Source: CAZOEL01 sp964578835
GTDB lineage: Bacteria; Desulfobacterota; Syntrophobacteria; Syntrophobacterales; Syntrophobacteraceae
Reading direction: 5' to 3'
Length of the DNA stretch: 64,000 bases
Assembly: GCA_964578835.1 (NCBI GenBank)
Contig: CAZOEL010000027.1
Coordinates: forward strand, 7,923 to 71,922
In this document: in pieces, positions 1-7,575 of the stretch
Position numbering within the stretch: the stretch's first letter is position 1
How the letters are laid out: each line of letters begins with the position of its first letter
Position numbers and translations under genes: made by a program
The notes under the pieces: generated by a model
The model's input: the letters and a program-made list of their open reading frames with translations, nothing else
What the model was told of the DNA's origin: nothing
The model's database searches: none

Positions 1-206
1 TCGGCGCCTGTCTGCTTCTGGACGCCTTGGGGCGCACACTGCAAGTTGCCGATATTGTCGGGGTGCGTTCGCTTGCCGTTCATGCAAAAGACGATGCTGC
101 CGCAGCGTTTTACCGGCACTTTGGATTCGCGCCGTCGCCCACCGATAGCCGGCATCTTTTTATGTTGATCAAAGACATTCGCGCCGCAACTGGCAATAGC
201 CAATAA
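1..206 (+). CDS. GNAT N-acetyltransferase, C-terminal fragment (cut by window edge)
   Basis: The frame opening at base 3 runs to a TAA at 204-206 and encodes the last 67 residues of a protein. They contain the conserved end of the GNAT fold: a helix with LLLDAL, a strand LAVHAKDD, then AAAFYRHFGF followed by a short hydrophobic strand FMLI. This pattern matches the small GNAT enzymes of the TacT/DUF1778-partner type, which use acetyl-CoA and often act as toxins of type II toxin-antitoxin modules. The acetyl-CoA-binding part and any antitoxin lie outside the window, so the toxin role is an inference from family resemblance only. Confidence 0.75.
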   Translation, partial: GACLLLDALGRTLQVADIVGVRSLAVHAKDDAAAAFYRHFGFAPSPTDSRHLFMLIKDIRAATGNSQ

Positions 207-413
207 AGAGGGGGCAGTTCAATTATATTCCTTCGCTTTGCCATCGCTCAAAGCTTTTGTGACATTGGCAGCCCCGGTCCATGACGCCACTCTGACCCGG
301 TGAGAGGATCATGCTCACGAAGGGACGTTCACCTTGGGCTGATGAAAATCAGGGCAGGAATTCCCTGAAATGGACCATCACTTTCTTCCGGCTTTTGTGC
401 ATCACTGCCCTTC

Positions 414-578
414 GAGCCCCAAAGGGGCGCAACAGCATAGCCCGGGGCAACGCCCCGGGTGCGGGACAAAGCCCCCTCAACACAAGCCCTGTAAGGGCGG
501 GATAACTCATCAATTGGTTGTTGCGCCCTTTCAGGGCTCTAACGCTCAATTGGAATGCTTCCTACCCAGGGCGTTGCC
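414..578. repeat. Cluster of REP-like palindromes
   Basis: Several short GC-rich hairpins occur in a row: GCCCC-aaa-GGGGC (416-428), an 8-bp arm palindrome with a 3-base loop at 441-459, AGCCCT-gta-AGGGC near 485-497, and GCCCT-ttc-AGGGC near 525-537. A further unit is cut at 578 by the insertion sequence and resumes at 2161. The same unit (catagcccgggg...) returns at the right end of the window. No coding signal is seen from 207 to 578. These look like dispersed extragenic palindromic repeats. Confidence 0.8.
570..578. repeat. Target-site duplication, left copy
   Basis: GGCGTTGCC directly precedes the left terminal inverted repeat and is repeated exactly at 2161-2169 directly after the right one. 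Nine bases is a duplication size found in parts of the IS4 family. Removing the element and one copy restores a continuous REP palindrome. Confidence 0.8.
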
Positions 579-658
579 CCATAGGCTTCAAGCTAAGCAT
601 AATATATAGATGTATTAATGATTTAGGTTGGATTCGCGGGAAGCGAAAGGAACTGATA

Positions 659-714
659 GTGGTTATGGTGAAGTAAGGAAACCTCTATTTTCAAAGGAAC
701 TTCACCATGACCAC
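659..714 (+). promoter_or_regulatory. Hairpin enclosing transposase start codon
   Basis: A 16-base arm at 659-674 pairs with 699-714 (15 of 16 positions). The transposase ATG (707-709) lies in the right arm and the purine-rich ribosome-binding stretch (AAAGGAA, 694-699) in the loop edge. In a transcript entering from outside the element this stem would hide the start codon, a known way for insertion sequences to avoid read-through expression. The function here is inferred. Confidence 0.6.
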
Positions 715-2146
715 TATGATTGAATCGTACCACAATAATATAAGGCATTTTTTCAAGGAAGCAGCGGAAAGAGAAGCCAGGAAGCACAAATTCGTACAGA
801 GGGAATCGAAGATAGGGGGGAGCCTCTTTCTTCAAGGTCTGGTCTGGGGAGTGTATCTGTTTGGACAAATCACTTTAGCCGGGCTTGGAGGAATCATAGA
901 AAAACTTCATCCCGGTGTTTCGGTAAGCGATCAGGGGCTCGACCAGAGGTTCAACGAAAAAGCCGTAGCCTTTATGAAAGCTATGTTTGCCACGGCATTG
1001 CAGCTGAGCCCGGGGCTTTCCGCGGATCTATTACCGGTTCTCAGCTTTTTTAGTGCTGTCTACATTCTCGATAGCAGCTCGGTTGCATTTCCAGAAAGCT
1101 TACAGGAAGTCTTTCCTGGCTGTGGTGGTAGTGGCTCCAAGGCTGCTGCCAAGGTCTTTCTCCTTCTCGATTGGCTCAAGGGAAGCTATGAGGCTGTAAG
1201 GATTGAAAATGGCAGACAACCCGACCAGAACATGGGAGGCCACTTCCTGGCAGGAAGAGTGAAGGGGGCATTGTGGCTTTTCGATTTGGGATTCTGGAGC
1301 CTTGAGTTCCTGAAAGGGATTGCGGATAAAGGCAGCTTCTTTCTCACTCGTCTTCAGGGAGGTGTGAGCCTGGCTGTGAGGGAAGCGGCAGGGGTGGTCA
1401 AGCTGGATTTGGATCTGTTGCTGAGCAAGGCGTGTGAAGGAATCTTCGAGATAGATGTGCTATTGGGGGCAAAGGATAGAGTAGCGAGCAGACTCATCTG
1501 TATCCGGATGCCTGAAGAGGTAGCCAATGAGAGGAGACGCAAGGCAAAGGCGAAGGCAAAAAAACAGGGCAGGACCATGGACCGTAAGACTCTCGATAGA
1601 CTCGACTGGGGTCTTTACGTAACCAATGCCCCAAAGGAATGGCTTTCTACCGAGGCAGTCGGGATAGTCTACCGAATCAGATGGGCGGTGGAGTTGGCAT
1701 TTAAACTGACAAAAACGGATGCAGCCCTGGACAAGACATACAGCGAGAAGAAGGATAGAGTACTTTGTGAGTTCTATGCCAGGCTGATCAGTCTGTGTTT
1801 ATTTCAAGCCTTGATGGCTTTGTTCGATGGTAAGACACTTAGCAAGCCCAAGGCATGGAGGCGAATGGGAGATGATTTGCTCGGCTTGGGGAAAGCCATT
1901 CAGAGGGGGAGAGGGCTCTCAGAGCTAAGAGCTCTCCTCTCCTATCTGGACAGACATTCGAAAAGATCAAAGAGGAAACGATACCCTTCAACTTTTCAAA
2001 GAATCGCCGAGGCGGAGCAGAGCTCGATCATCAGGGAAATGGTCAACCCTGTCACCTTCCTTAAGATGCTGAAAGATGGCGCAACAATCGTACATAAATA
2101 CTTTTTTGTTGAATACTGCGCAGTCAAAGGGCTCGTGACGGCTTAG
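707..2146 (+). CDS. IS4-family DDE transposase
   Basis: A 479-residue protein with the usual IS4 layout: first catalytic Asp in ILDSSSVAFP (about residue 122), second Asp in FDLGFW (about 193), and the Y-x2-R-x3-E-x6-K signature in YRIRWAVELAFKLTK, which supplies the catalytic Glu. It has a Lys/Arg-rich segment before that signature. It cuts and pastes the element whose ends are at 579 and 2160. The start ATG follows AAAGGAA and sits inside a hairpin. The gene is full length for the family, with no frameshift. Confidence 0.9.
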   Translation: MTTMIESYHNNIRHFFKEAAEREARKHKFVQRESKIGGSLFLQGLVWGVYLFGQITLAGLGGIIEKLHPGVSVSDQGLDQRFNEKAVAFMKAMFATALQLSPGLSADLLPVLSFFSAVYILDSSSVAFPESLQEVFPGCGGSGSKAAAKVFLLLDWLKGSYEAVRIENGRQPDQNMGGHFLAGRVKGALWLFDLGFWSLEFLKGIADKGSFFLTRLQGGVSLAVREAAGVVKLDLDLLLSKACEGIFEIDVLLGAKDRVASRLICIRMPEEVANERRRKAKAKAKKQGRTMDRKTLDRLDWGLYVTNAPKEWLSTEAVGIVYRIRWAVELAFKLTKTDAALDKTYSEKKDRVLCEFYARLISLCLFQALMALFDGKTLSKPKAWRRMGDDLLGLGKAIQRGRGLSELRALLSYLDRHSKRSKRKRYPSTFQRIAEAEQSSIIREMVNPVTFLKMLKDGATIVHKYFFVEYCAVKGLVTA

Positions 2147-2160
2147 CTTGAAGCCTATGG

Positions 2161-2201
2161 GGCGTTGCCCCGGGCTATGGTATTGCGCCCCTTTGGGGCT
2201 C
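2161..2201. repeat. Right half of the interrupted REP unit
   Basis: Begins with the duplicated GGCGTTGCC and continues as CCGGGCTATGG and then GCGCCCCTTTGGGGCTC. This is the inverted form of the unit at 414-459. Together with 561-578 it forms one REP unit that the insertion sequence split. Confidence 0.75.
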
Positions 2202-2234
2202 AAGAACCGGAAGAAGACGATGCTTCCACCTTGT

Positions 2235-2491
2235 CCTACTTTCATCATCCCACGTTCACGCTCCTTACCGTCAGTAAGAAAGATCTTGGAGGGAATAGCA
2301 CGGTTTATATCAAATCCGACATGGACCTTGGCTTTCTTCGGACTGTCCCTGTAGTTAGCCCAGTACATGGAAAGCACAGCCCGGATGAACGAGCTGTCGA
2401 TTCCCACTAACTCTCCAAGAATTGGTTTTAAAAGTTCATCAAAAGTAGGTGCTGTGCACCCTGGGGCATCAGGACAGAATGTTCGCGGCAT
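2235..2491 (-). pseudogene. IS4-type transposase fragment
   Basis: On the minus strand the frame starting at 2491 encodes FDELLKPILGELVGIDSSFI, then YWANYRDSPKKAKVHVGFD, IPSKIFLTDGKERE. This is the region around the first catalytic Asp and the next strands of an IS4-group transposase (consensus lD.S....w..yr......KlH..fD......P....tdGk..E). After the DGKERE motif homology stops and the frame runs into REP sequence at about 2230, so the second Asp, the catalytic Glu and the C-terminus are missing. It differs from the complete element next to it and is a relic of another IS. Confidence 0.65.
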
Positions 2492-3269
2492 CTTATTAAG
2501 TCCTTATAATTATAGGGTTTTGCGAAAAGCGCCACGATCCGCACCTGCATTGGAATGTCAAGTGAGAAAATGATTCAATTCACTGGTTTTTAACATTTTA
2601 TTTCCGATCTATATTATGCAATTTCCTAACCGGACATCACTGCCAAAAAGAAGGAAAATGGACCATTTTTCACCGCCTAAAGTGGCGGGAATGCTCGCCG
2701 CCCTTTTTGCCATTCATCCTCGCCGTCGTTGATAGTCCAGCAACGACAGAGTGATAATTCAAGACCAGACCCCTTTTTCATCTAATTTGACAGTCCGCCT
2801 GAGGCATGTTTATCTGGCGAGAAACCGCTGAAGCTCAAGAGTTGCTATTTGCATGAAGAGTGGACGCACCCTCCCCACAACCTTCCTTAGCTACCTTGAC
2901 AGTCATCGATTCCAGAACGAACTCCGGCAGTCACCTCCCCCAGCGCTAGTTGAGACTACATACCCGCGAAAAGCGTCGGAATTCCTTACACTCTTCGATC
3001 AAACGAAAGTTCTTATGATAAATCAAGCACTTTCAGTCGGAATCACTGATAGCATGACATTGTAGCGTCGAATTCTTTTACACTTGCAACTCATAGCGCG
3101 TGATCATCTTTTTATGAGTTAGCCATTGTATTCACGGGAGCCACACATTTTATTGCAAATCGTCCTTAGCTCACCGGTTCGCTGCTGCTTGATTTTAGCA
3201 CGTCTGCCGATCATTCCATCTTCTGCGGCCACAAAGCGAAAAGCTAAACGGCTAGGTTATCGTTGATGA
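2492..3269. other. Gene-free stretch upstream of PEP-CTERM gene
   Basis: No convincing gene is seen. It holds one copy of a dispersed 25-bp motif (2750-2774) and otherwise AT-rich sequence. A 70-codon open frame at 2853-3065 lacks a ribosome-binding site and recognisable features. The right end carries the sigma-54 promoter of the next gene. Confidence 0.6.
2750..2774 (+). repeat. Dispersed 25-bp motif, copy 1
   Basis: AGTGATAATTCAAGACC followed by AGACCCCT. A second copy with one mismatch lies at 4352-4376. This 'aattcaagacctgacccc' motif resembles edges of RAYT/IS200-like associated repeats that I know from other genomes. That link is from memory and is not proven here. Confidence 0.55.
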
Positions 3270-3285
3270 TGGTATTATGTTTGCA
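3270..3285 (+). promoter_or_regulatory. Sigma-54 promoter of PEP-CTERM gene 3368
   Basis: TGGTATTATGTTTGCA matches the -24/-12 consensus TGGCAC-N5-TTGC with the required 10 bases between GG and GC. It has one mismatch in the -24 box. It lies 83 bases before the start codon. Two other PEP-CTERM genes in the window have the same kind of site, and the sigma-54 activator PrsR is encoded here. Confidence 0.7.
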
Positions 3286-3367
3286 CTACTTTATTATCGC
3301 CGAAGCATCAATTCGTCATACTATGCTTATAAAAGCGATATTTTTATTGCAAACAAAGGAGATCAAC

Positions 3368-4078
3368 ATGATGAAACCAAAATTCAGAGCGTTCGCATTC
3401 TTAGGCCTTTTTTCCATCTTCGTATTTTCCTTCTGCTGTTCTCCGGCGTTAGCCACTCCAATTCAGATAGGCGCGGTGACTCCAGCTTGGGATGCCCCGA
3501 TTGTTAACGCTAGTTTTACGGGACTACACTCCGGTTCGGTTTATGCCAAATACTCATTATCGTTTACCGGATCAAACGATCCCTTTTGGACAAACGGAAC
3601 ATACGGAGCTTTCTGCGTCGAAGCAAAATTTGAAAGTAAATTCGACCCTGGATATATTTACAGCGTTGGCGACGGACTCCAAATAAGCGAGCTTGGTTAT
3701 TTGAGGGCCGCTTACCTGATAGACAATTACATAAATACTGCTATGAATAATTCGTATGCTTGGGCCGCCCTGCAAGTCGCCATTTGGGAGGTCGTGCTCG
3801 GTAACAATTTCACTTACAACTCCGGCCTAAAAAATAGTGGCTGGGAGGATGACGCATATGCTTGGATTACAGAAGCTAATACGATTGGTTCCTATACGCC
3901 CAAGAACTACTTGATCGCCGTCATTAGCGACGAAGATAAAGATCCGACCCAGTCTTCCGGCAATCAAGACTATATGATATACAAGACCGCCCCCGTACCG
4001 GAGCCTGCAACGCTTCTCCTTTTCGGAGCCGGTTTGGCGGGGTTGGCGCTCATGAGATTTAGGAAGAAATCGAGATAG
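3368..4078 (+). CDS. PEP-CTERM protein with thioester-domain-like core
   Basis: A 236-residue exported protein. The start ATG at 3368 follows AAAGGAG; an upstream in-frame ATG at 3263 would put the sigma-54 promoter inside the gene and lacks a ribosome-binding site. The protein has a signal peptide (residues 1-29, ending PALA), a beta-rich core, and a C-terminal sorting signal: PVPEPATLLLFGAGLAGLA plus a basic RFRKKSR tail, the substrate signal of exosortase A. The core has FCVEA (Cys83) and, after a short helix AAYLIDNY, ALQVAIWEV (Gln136). This resembles the Cys...TQxAIW layout of thioester (TQXA) adhesin domains, so a covalent surface-binding role is possible but unproven. Confidence 0.88.
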   Translation: MMKPKFRAFAFLGLFSIFVFSFCCSPALATPIQIGAVTPAWDAPIVNASFTGLHSGSVYAKYSLSFTGSNDPFWTNGTYGAFCVEAKFESKFDPGYIYSVGDGLQISELGYLRAAYLIDNYINTAMNNSYAWAALQVAIWEVVLGNNFTYNSGLKNSGWEDDAYAWITEANTIGSYTPKNYLIAVISDEDKDPTQSSGNQDYMIYKTAPVPEPATLLLFGAGLAGLALMRFRKKSR

Positions 4079-4146
4079 AATGTAAGAGCTTCAGCGATAT
4101 CTGCAGGAAATCGCCGAAGGGACTTGAATGCCGGTAAACAGAAAAT

Positions 4147-4168
4147 GGGGGAGAGACGCTCCCCCTTT
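4147..4168 (+). terminator. Rho-independent-like terminator after PEP-CTERM gene
   Basis: GGGGGAG-agacg-CTCCCCC forms a 7-bp GC stem with a 5-base loop at 4147-4165, followed by a short TTT. It lies about 70 bases after the stop codon at 4078. The T tract is weak. Confidence 0.6.
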
Positions 4169-4301
4169 CACCATTTCACCAGACCCTTTATCGAGCATCT
4201 TTTCATTGTACTGCATCTCCCCAACCTGCCAAGCTCCGTCAGATTCAAACCTTACCCTTCCAGCGAAATGATCTCAATCCAAAGAGCATAGGTGAGCTAT
4301 T

Positions 4302-4362
4302 GAATTATCACTTTATTCTCCCTACTCGCGAGGAGAGCCCGTTCGTGGAAAAGTGATAATTC
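4302..4362. repeat. Long inverted repeat next to dispersed motif copy
   Basis: GAATTATCACTTT (4302-4314) and its exact complement AAAGTGATAATTC (4350-4362) form a 13-bp stem around a 35-base loop that contains a smaller hairpin (CTCGCGAGGAG). The right arm overlaps the dispersed motif at 4352-4376. Confidence 0.6.
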
Positions 4363-4376
4363 AAGACCTGACCCCT
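4352..4376 (+). repeat. Dispersed 25-bp motif, copy 2
   Basis: AGTGATAATTCAAGACC followed by TGACCCCT. It differs from the copy at 2750-2774 at one base. It sits at the right end of an inverted repeat and just before the Fic remnant, as expected for the edge of a repeated or mobile sequence. Confidence 0.55.
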
Positions 4377-4434
4377 GCATTGCTTCTGCGAAGAATGCGG
4401 GCTATATTCTCCGCAGGAGGCGCGTAGAGTAAGC

Positions 4435-4836
4435 ATATTCATTCATGAAAGAATAGATTGGCCAAGATTCCGTTGGGATCATGAGAGGTTAAGCGCACGG
4501 CTTGCCGCCGTGCGGCACAGGCAGGGACGGCTGATAGGGCGAATGGAAGCAATGGGATTTTCGCTTCGTGCTGAAGCCGTTCTACACACCCTCACGCTGG
4601 ACGTTCTAAAATCATCCGAAATCGAAGGAGAAATACTCGATAAGGAGCAAGTGCGATCCTCCATCGCTCGGCGTCTTGGCATCAATATCGGCACAGCGGC
4701 GCCTGTGAGCAGAAACATAGAAGGCGTGGTTGCATTTTCATCCCCTGTTTTGCTCTGGGACACGCCTAGAAGCTCCCTAACGAGAGCGGCAGGTTGTTTC
4801 GGATCCAAAGCTAAAGAGAAAGAAGGGCCTTGTTGA
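4435..4836 (+). pseudogene. Fic-family protein, N-terminal (DUF4172) remnant
   Basis: The plus-strand frame gives IHERIDWPRFRWDHERL, RHRQGRLIGRMEAMGFSLR, and LKSSEIEGEILDKEQVRSSI. These are hallmarks of the DUF4172 N-terminal domain of Fic proteins, which normally precedes the AMP-transferring Fic core. The region includes the (S/T)xxxE(G/N)-type inhibitory helix. Homology ends near 4735 (RRLGINIG...), before any HPFxxGNGR catalytic motif. The expected ATG is ATA (4435) despite an AGGAGG at 4415-4420, and the remaining frame to 4836 shows no homology. This is therefore a decayed, non-functional gene piece. Confidence 0.75.
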
Positions 4837-5433
4837 TCAGAAGATGGCCGCCTCATCTTTGGATCATCGGCTGACACTCTCCTTTACCCGCCACTTCTTT
4901 CGCCTCTCCATGGATACATACATGTTAATATTACTGAGTTTATTGGTTTTCACAATGTTGTCTATAAGCTCTACGTTGATTTCTAAAGCTGGTTTTCTTT
5001 TCTTATCGAAATCCGACTGCGGCATCACCGTAAGTTTCGACTTGGACAGCCCACTAGACTTTTTCCATTTTGTTCTTCGCAGACTGAGTCGATAAACCCG
5101 AAGGCCCTTTGGGGTTTTCGCATCGCTGTGTCTTTGCCCCTGGAGTTTTTTGCATGCCCGGTGAAAAGGGTGACATGCAAAAAAATTATAGCAAAATCAT
5201 AATAATATCAACAAAACGCTGGACCATATTGGCCTAACCGGCCTGATATGGTTAATAGAGCCCATGATCGGAATGGACCTTTGATGGCTCGATCCCGTTC
5301 CCTCATTGAAATAGAAAGGTTCAAAAGCTGCATAGTTCTACGAGAGAAAGGCGAAATCGTCAAACCACAAAAACTTGATCATCGAGGTAGAGGACTTGCT
5401 TTTCCTAATGAACAGCACCATGCCGGACGCACG
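4837..5433. other. Gene-free stretch
   Basis: No recognisable gene. A 53-codon minus-strand frame (4864-5025, Lys/Arg-rich) lacks a ribosome-binding site and known features. The segment includes the strong hairpin at 5146-5184 described separately. Confidence 0.5.
5146..5184. terminator. Symmetric hairpin with flanking T/A tracts
   Basis: TTTTTTGCATG (5146-5156) is mirrored exactly by CATGCAAAAAA (5174-5184) around a 17-base loop. On either strand the stem ends in a U tract, so it could act as a bidirectional terminator. No intact gene ends beside it, which suggests that it insulates or is left over from lost genes. Confidence 0.45.
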
Positions 5434-5472
5434 ACAAGAAAGAGGCAGATCCATTCCGGACGCTGCCTCTTC
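5434..5472 (-). terminator. Terminator of PEP-CTERM gene 5503
   Basis: On the minus strand GAGGCAG (complement of 5463-5469) pairs with CTGCCTC (complement of 5442-5448) across a 14-base loop and is followed by TTTCTT. It lies about 35 bases after the stop codon. Confidence 0.65.
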
Positions 5473-5502
5473 TATTAGCATATATTGGTGGCCGATCAAA
5501 TA

Positions 5503-6087
5503 TTAGAGGTTTGCTCTCTTCCTAAGTTTCCTCGCGCCTACCAATCCTAAAAGGCCAGAACCAAGAAGCAGAAGCGTCGAAGGTTCGGGAACTGGCTGAC
5601 TACCCAACGAACCAAGATGACTAAGTTTCCCAATTTCTAGGATTGAATATCCACCAACTTGTTGCAGATTTATCACGGCCCAATCATACGATTCAATGTT
5701 ATCGTACAAGGCCCAGAGCTGAGTTGGAGTTTGACCTTTTCCGGGGGTAAGATTTCCGGTCTTAATGTAAAAATACTCAGGTTGGATTGGAGGTTGGAGC
5801 GCGCCAAAGTTAAACGCATATACATTTTGAGTATCAGTCGACTGCCAGTTCCAGTCTCCGTCGTCCTTTTCAGTTTTTGTTAAATCGGCGACCACAAAGT
5901 CCGTACCAAGAACCGAATTAACCCAATCGATCTCCCCTTGATCACCGGAGTTTGTAAGAGTAGTAGTCGTGGCTCGAAGATTATCTACTGCTCCTAGATT
6001 AATCGAGCCGATCATTACGGCATGCACCGGGTTTATAGTTAATAAGAAACACAGCGCCAAAAAACTTAAGATAAAATTTCTTTTCAT
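5503..6087 (-). CDS. PEP-CTERM sorting-domain protein
   Basis: A 194-residue exported protein. The start is the ATG at 6087 (AAGGAGAG 7 bases before it). An upstream in-frame ATG at 6126 lacks a ribosome-binding site and would add residues before the signal peptide. Residues 1-23 (MKRNFILSFLALCFLL...VHA) are a signal peptide. The middle is beta-rich and aromatic-rich with no family I recognise (ends of strands such as AVINLQQVGGYSILEIG). The C-terminus is QPVPEPSTLLLLGSGLLGLV followed by ARKLRKRANL: the PEP motif, transmembrane helix and basic tail cut by exosortase A. Its own sigma-54 promoter and terminator make it a monocistronic unit. Confidence 0.88.
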   Translation of the reverse strand: MKRNFILSFLALCFLLTINPVHAVMIGSINLGAVDNLRATTTTLTNSGDQGEIDWVNSVLGTDFVVADLTKTEKDDGDWNWQSTDTQNVYAFNFGALQPPIQPEYFYIKTGNLTPGKGQTPTQLWALYDNIESYDWAVINLQQVGGYSILEIGKLSHLGSLGSQPVPEPSTLLLLGSGLLGLVGARKLRKRANL

Positions 6088-6141
6088 TTCGCTCTCCTTA
6101 TTCAAACGAGGTAAATGGAAACCCAATAAATTGTATAGTTA

Positions 6142-6157
6142 TGCAAGAGTCACGCCA
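6142..6157 (-). promoter_or_regulatory. Sigma-54 promoter of PEP-CTERM gene 5503
   Basis: Minus-strand TGGCGTGACTCTTGCA fits TGGCAC-N5-TTGC with exact GG-10-GC spacing and an intact TTGC. It lies about 55 bases before the start codon at 6087. Confidence 0.78.
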
Positions 6158-6286
6158 CGCAATAAACAGAAAAACCTATGCGTTGATCATATCGATAAGA
6201 TATTAACTTCACTATAATTTTTGTTTACCTTGATCAAAAGTCCAGAAGTGAAAGCTGCCTGGAATTACATTTGGAGCTTTATCAAC

Positions 6287-6303
6287 TGTAAGAAATTTTT
6301 ACA
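6287..6303. promoter_or_regulatory. Possible activator-binding inverted repeat
   Basis: TGTAAGAAATTTTTACA holds TGTAA and TTACA arms 7 bases apart, about 130 bases upstream of the sigma-54 promoter at 6142-6157. That is a normal distance for an enhancer site of an activator such as PrsR. No identical site was found before the other two promoters, so this is tentative. Confidence 0.3.
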
Positions 6304-6769
6304 CATCAGAAGCGAAAAAGGTCTAGGGGGGAATCAAACTCTTGATTACAGCCTTTTTCCGATGCCGGAGGAAACCTGTAAGGTAATCCGACACTATTTC
6401 CTTTGGGTACTCAGGGCCTGAGGGACGTCCGTGAGTCCTTGAGGACACTCTGAACTTATTACTCGATGTTCAGGTTTTTCGCCCGGTATAGCATCTATGC
6501 GGGTTTACAACGGGAGTAACCAGGCAATTGAAAGATGGTAGATCGGCGCTGTGCCTGCATTCTCCTTTTCTCCATGTCGGCACCCATCTGAAAAACTTGG
6601 ACATCGAGTATTAGGCTTTATTCCGATTGAACTACAGCCTCAATGGGCTGAGAGAAAGGAGCGGCCAACTCGGCGGAAGCATGACCTTCCGTTGGTTCTC
6701 TCAGTAGATCAGAGAACAATTCGCCTATATCTTCCAAATGTTTGATATTAGGTTATACTGCATCTTTCA

Positions 6770-7120
6770 ATGAAAGAAGATGCAGTGATGAAGAGTTTAC
6801 GTTTTGAGAGCATTCGCAACCGCTTGGCCGATGTGGTGGGCCCTAACCAGCCTCAGCCCCAAAGCCTTTTCGACCTTGTTGCCACAATCAAGCTCGCAGC
6901 TCGCTTGGTTAAAGCCATCAACCGCTGGTACGATAACGCCCCTGATCGTGACAGGGTTCGATCCCGTCTCTACTACTGGTACCGAAGAGTATGGGAATCA
7001 GGACTTTCGGAGCTCAAGGATGTTTCCGACATGATCCGCAACTGGCAAGAGGAGATCCTCAACTATTTTCTGGATCATCTGACCAATGGCGCCACGGAAG
7101 GGCTCAACACGAAAACTCTA
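6770..7120 (+). pseudogene. ISL3-type transposase, C-terminal remnant
   Basis: The frame encodes LKDVSDMIRNWQEEILNYF, then TNGATEGLNTK. This is the end of the DDE core of ISL3 (IS204/IS1001) transposases, where the catalytic Glu lies in tNg.tEg.N. The preceding helical part (LVKAINRWYDNAP, SRLYYWYRRVWES) fits the same family's central region. The basic K-x-I-K-R motif that normally follows EGLN is absent because at about 7115 the sequence switches to a different broken gene on the other strand. The N-terminal zinc-binding and first DDE parts were not seen upstream (6304-6769 holds no recognisable gene). Confidence 0.6.
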
Positions 7121-7575
7121 TCGCACTCACCGCTTGCTTCGTAAAGCCCGTAACCTTCTTTTTCATCTCGGCTGAGTATTTTTGGAGCAGAACTTTGGCC
7201 AAAAGCGGAATATCACCTTCCCTGTTCCGAAGTGGAGGTAGGCTTAAGACAACGATCCCGAGGCGAAAGTATAGGTCCTCGCGGAATCGGCCCTCTGCAA
7301 GGGCTGTCTTCATGTCGGCGTTCGTAGCGGAAACCACGCGGACGTCCACAATGGTTTCCCTCTTCCCTCCAAGCCGCATGTATTTCTGCTCCTAAAGAAA
7401 GCGAAGAAGCTGTACCTGAAGCTATAAAGGTAGATCGCCTATCTCATCCAGGAACAGCGTGCCGCCATCTGCCACCTCAATGCACCCCCTCTGATGGGCA
7501 TAAGCTCCGATGAATGCGCCCTTATCGTGTCCAAAGAGCTCACTTTCAAGTAAATTCTCAGGAATAGCGCTACTG
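7104..7575 (-). pseudogene. Broken sigma-54 activator (PrsR-like AAA+ domain)
   Basis: Minus-strand translation gives AIPENLLESELFGHDKGAFI, GGTLFLDEIGDLPL, then a stop, LQVQLLRFL, a second stop, and then VRVVSATNAD, FREDLYFRLGIVVLSLPPLR and a downstream AAA+ segment ending AEMKKKVTGFTKQAV. It is close to the intact PrsR at 11801-13159 (shared KKMMRLTPQAI-like helix). It has two in-frame TAG codons, GAFIGA in place of the sigma-54-contacting GAFTGA, no receiver, no Walker A and no HTH. It ends abruptly against the ISL3 remnant. A dead paralogue fragment. Confidence 0.8.

Larger units (their letters stand above)
579..2160 (+). mobile_element. Complete IS4-family insertion sequence (1582 bp)
   Basis: Ends are perfect 20-bp inverted repeats: CCATAGGCTTCAAGCTAAGC at 579-598 and its complement at 2141-2160. 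They are flanked by a 9-bp direct repeat (570-578, 2161-2169). The CAAGCTAAG core resembles the terminal repeats of IS231-like IS4 members. One transposase gene fills the element and its stop codon lies inside the right terminal repeat. Intact ends, target duplication and open frame suggest a recent, possibly active insertion. Confidence 0.88.

Noticed and set aside
1988..2491. Long minus-strand frame across the IS end as one 167-residue gene
   Set aside because: Only the part from about 2235 to 2491 has transposase homology; the rest is REP and IS sequence read by chance.
3180..3269. Sequence CACAAAGCGAAAAGCTAAACGG upstream of the PEP-CTERM gene, resembling part of a GEMM riboswitch
   Set aside because: It lacks GGGCAAACC, the GGGACGCAAA core and the tetraloop receptor that are clear at 33850; the sigma-54 promoter starts transcription after it, so it would not be transcribed.
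5090..5130. CCCGAAGGCCCTTTGGGG hairpin as a further REP unit
   Set aside because: The arms are imperfect and lack the conserved catagcccgggg core of the other units.
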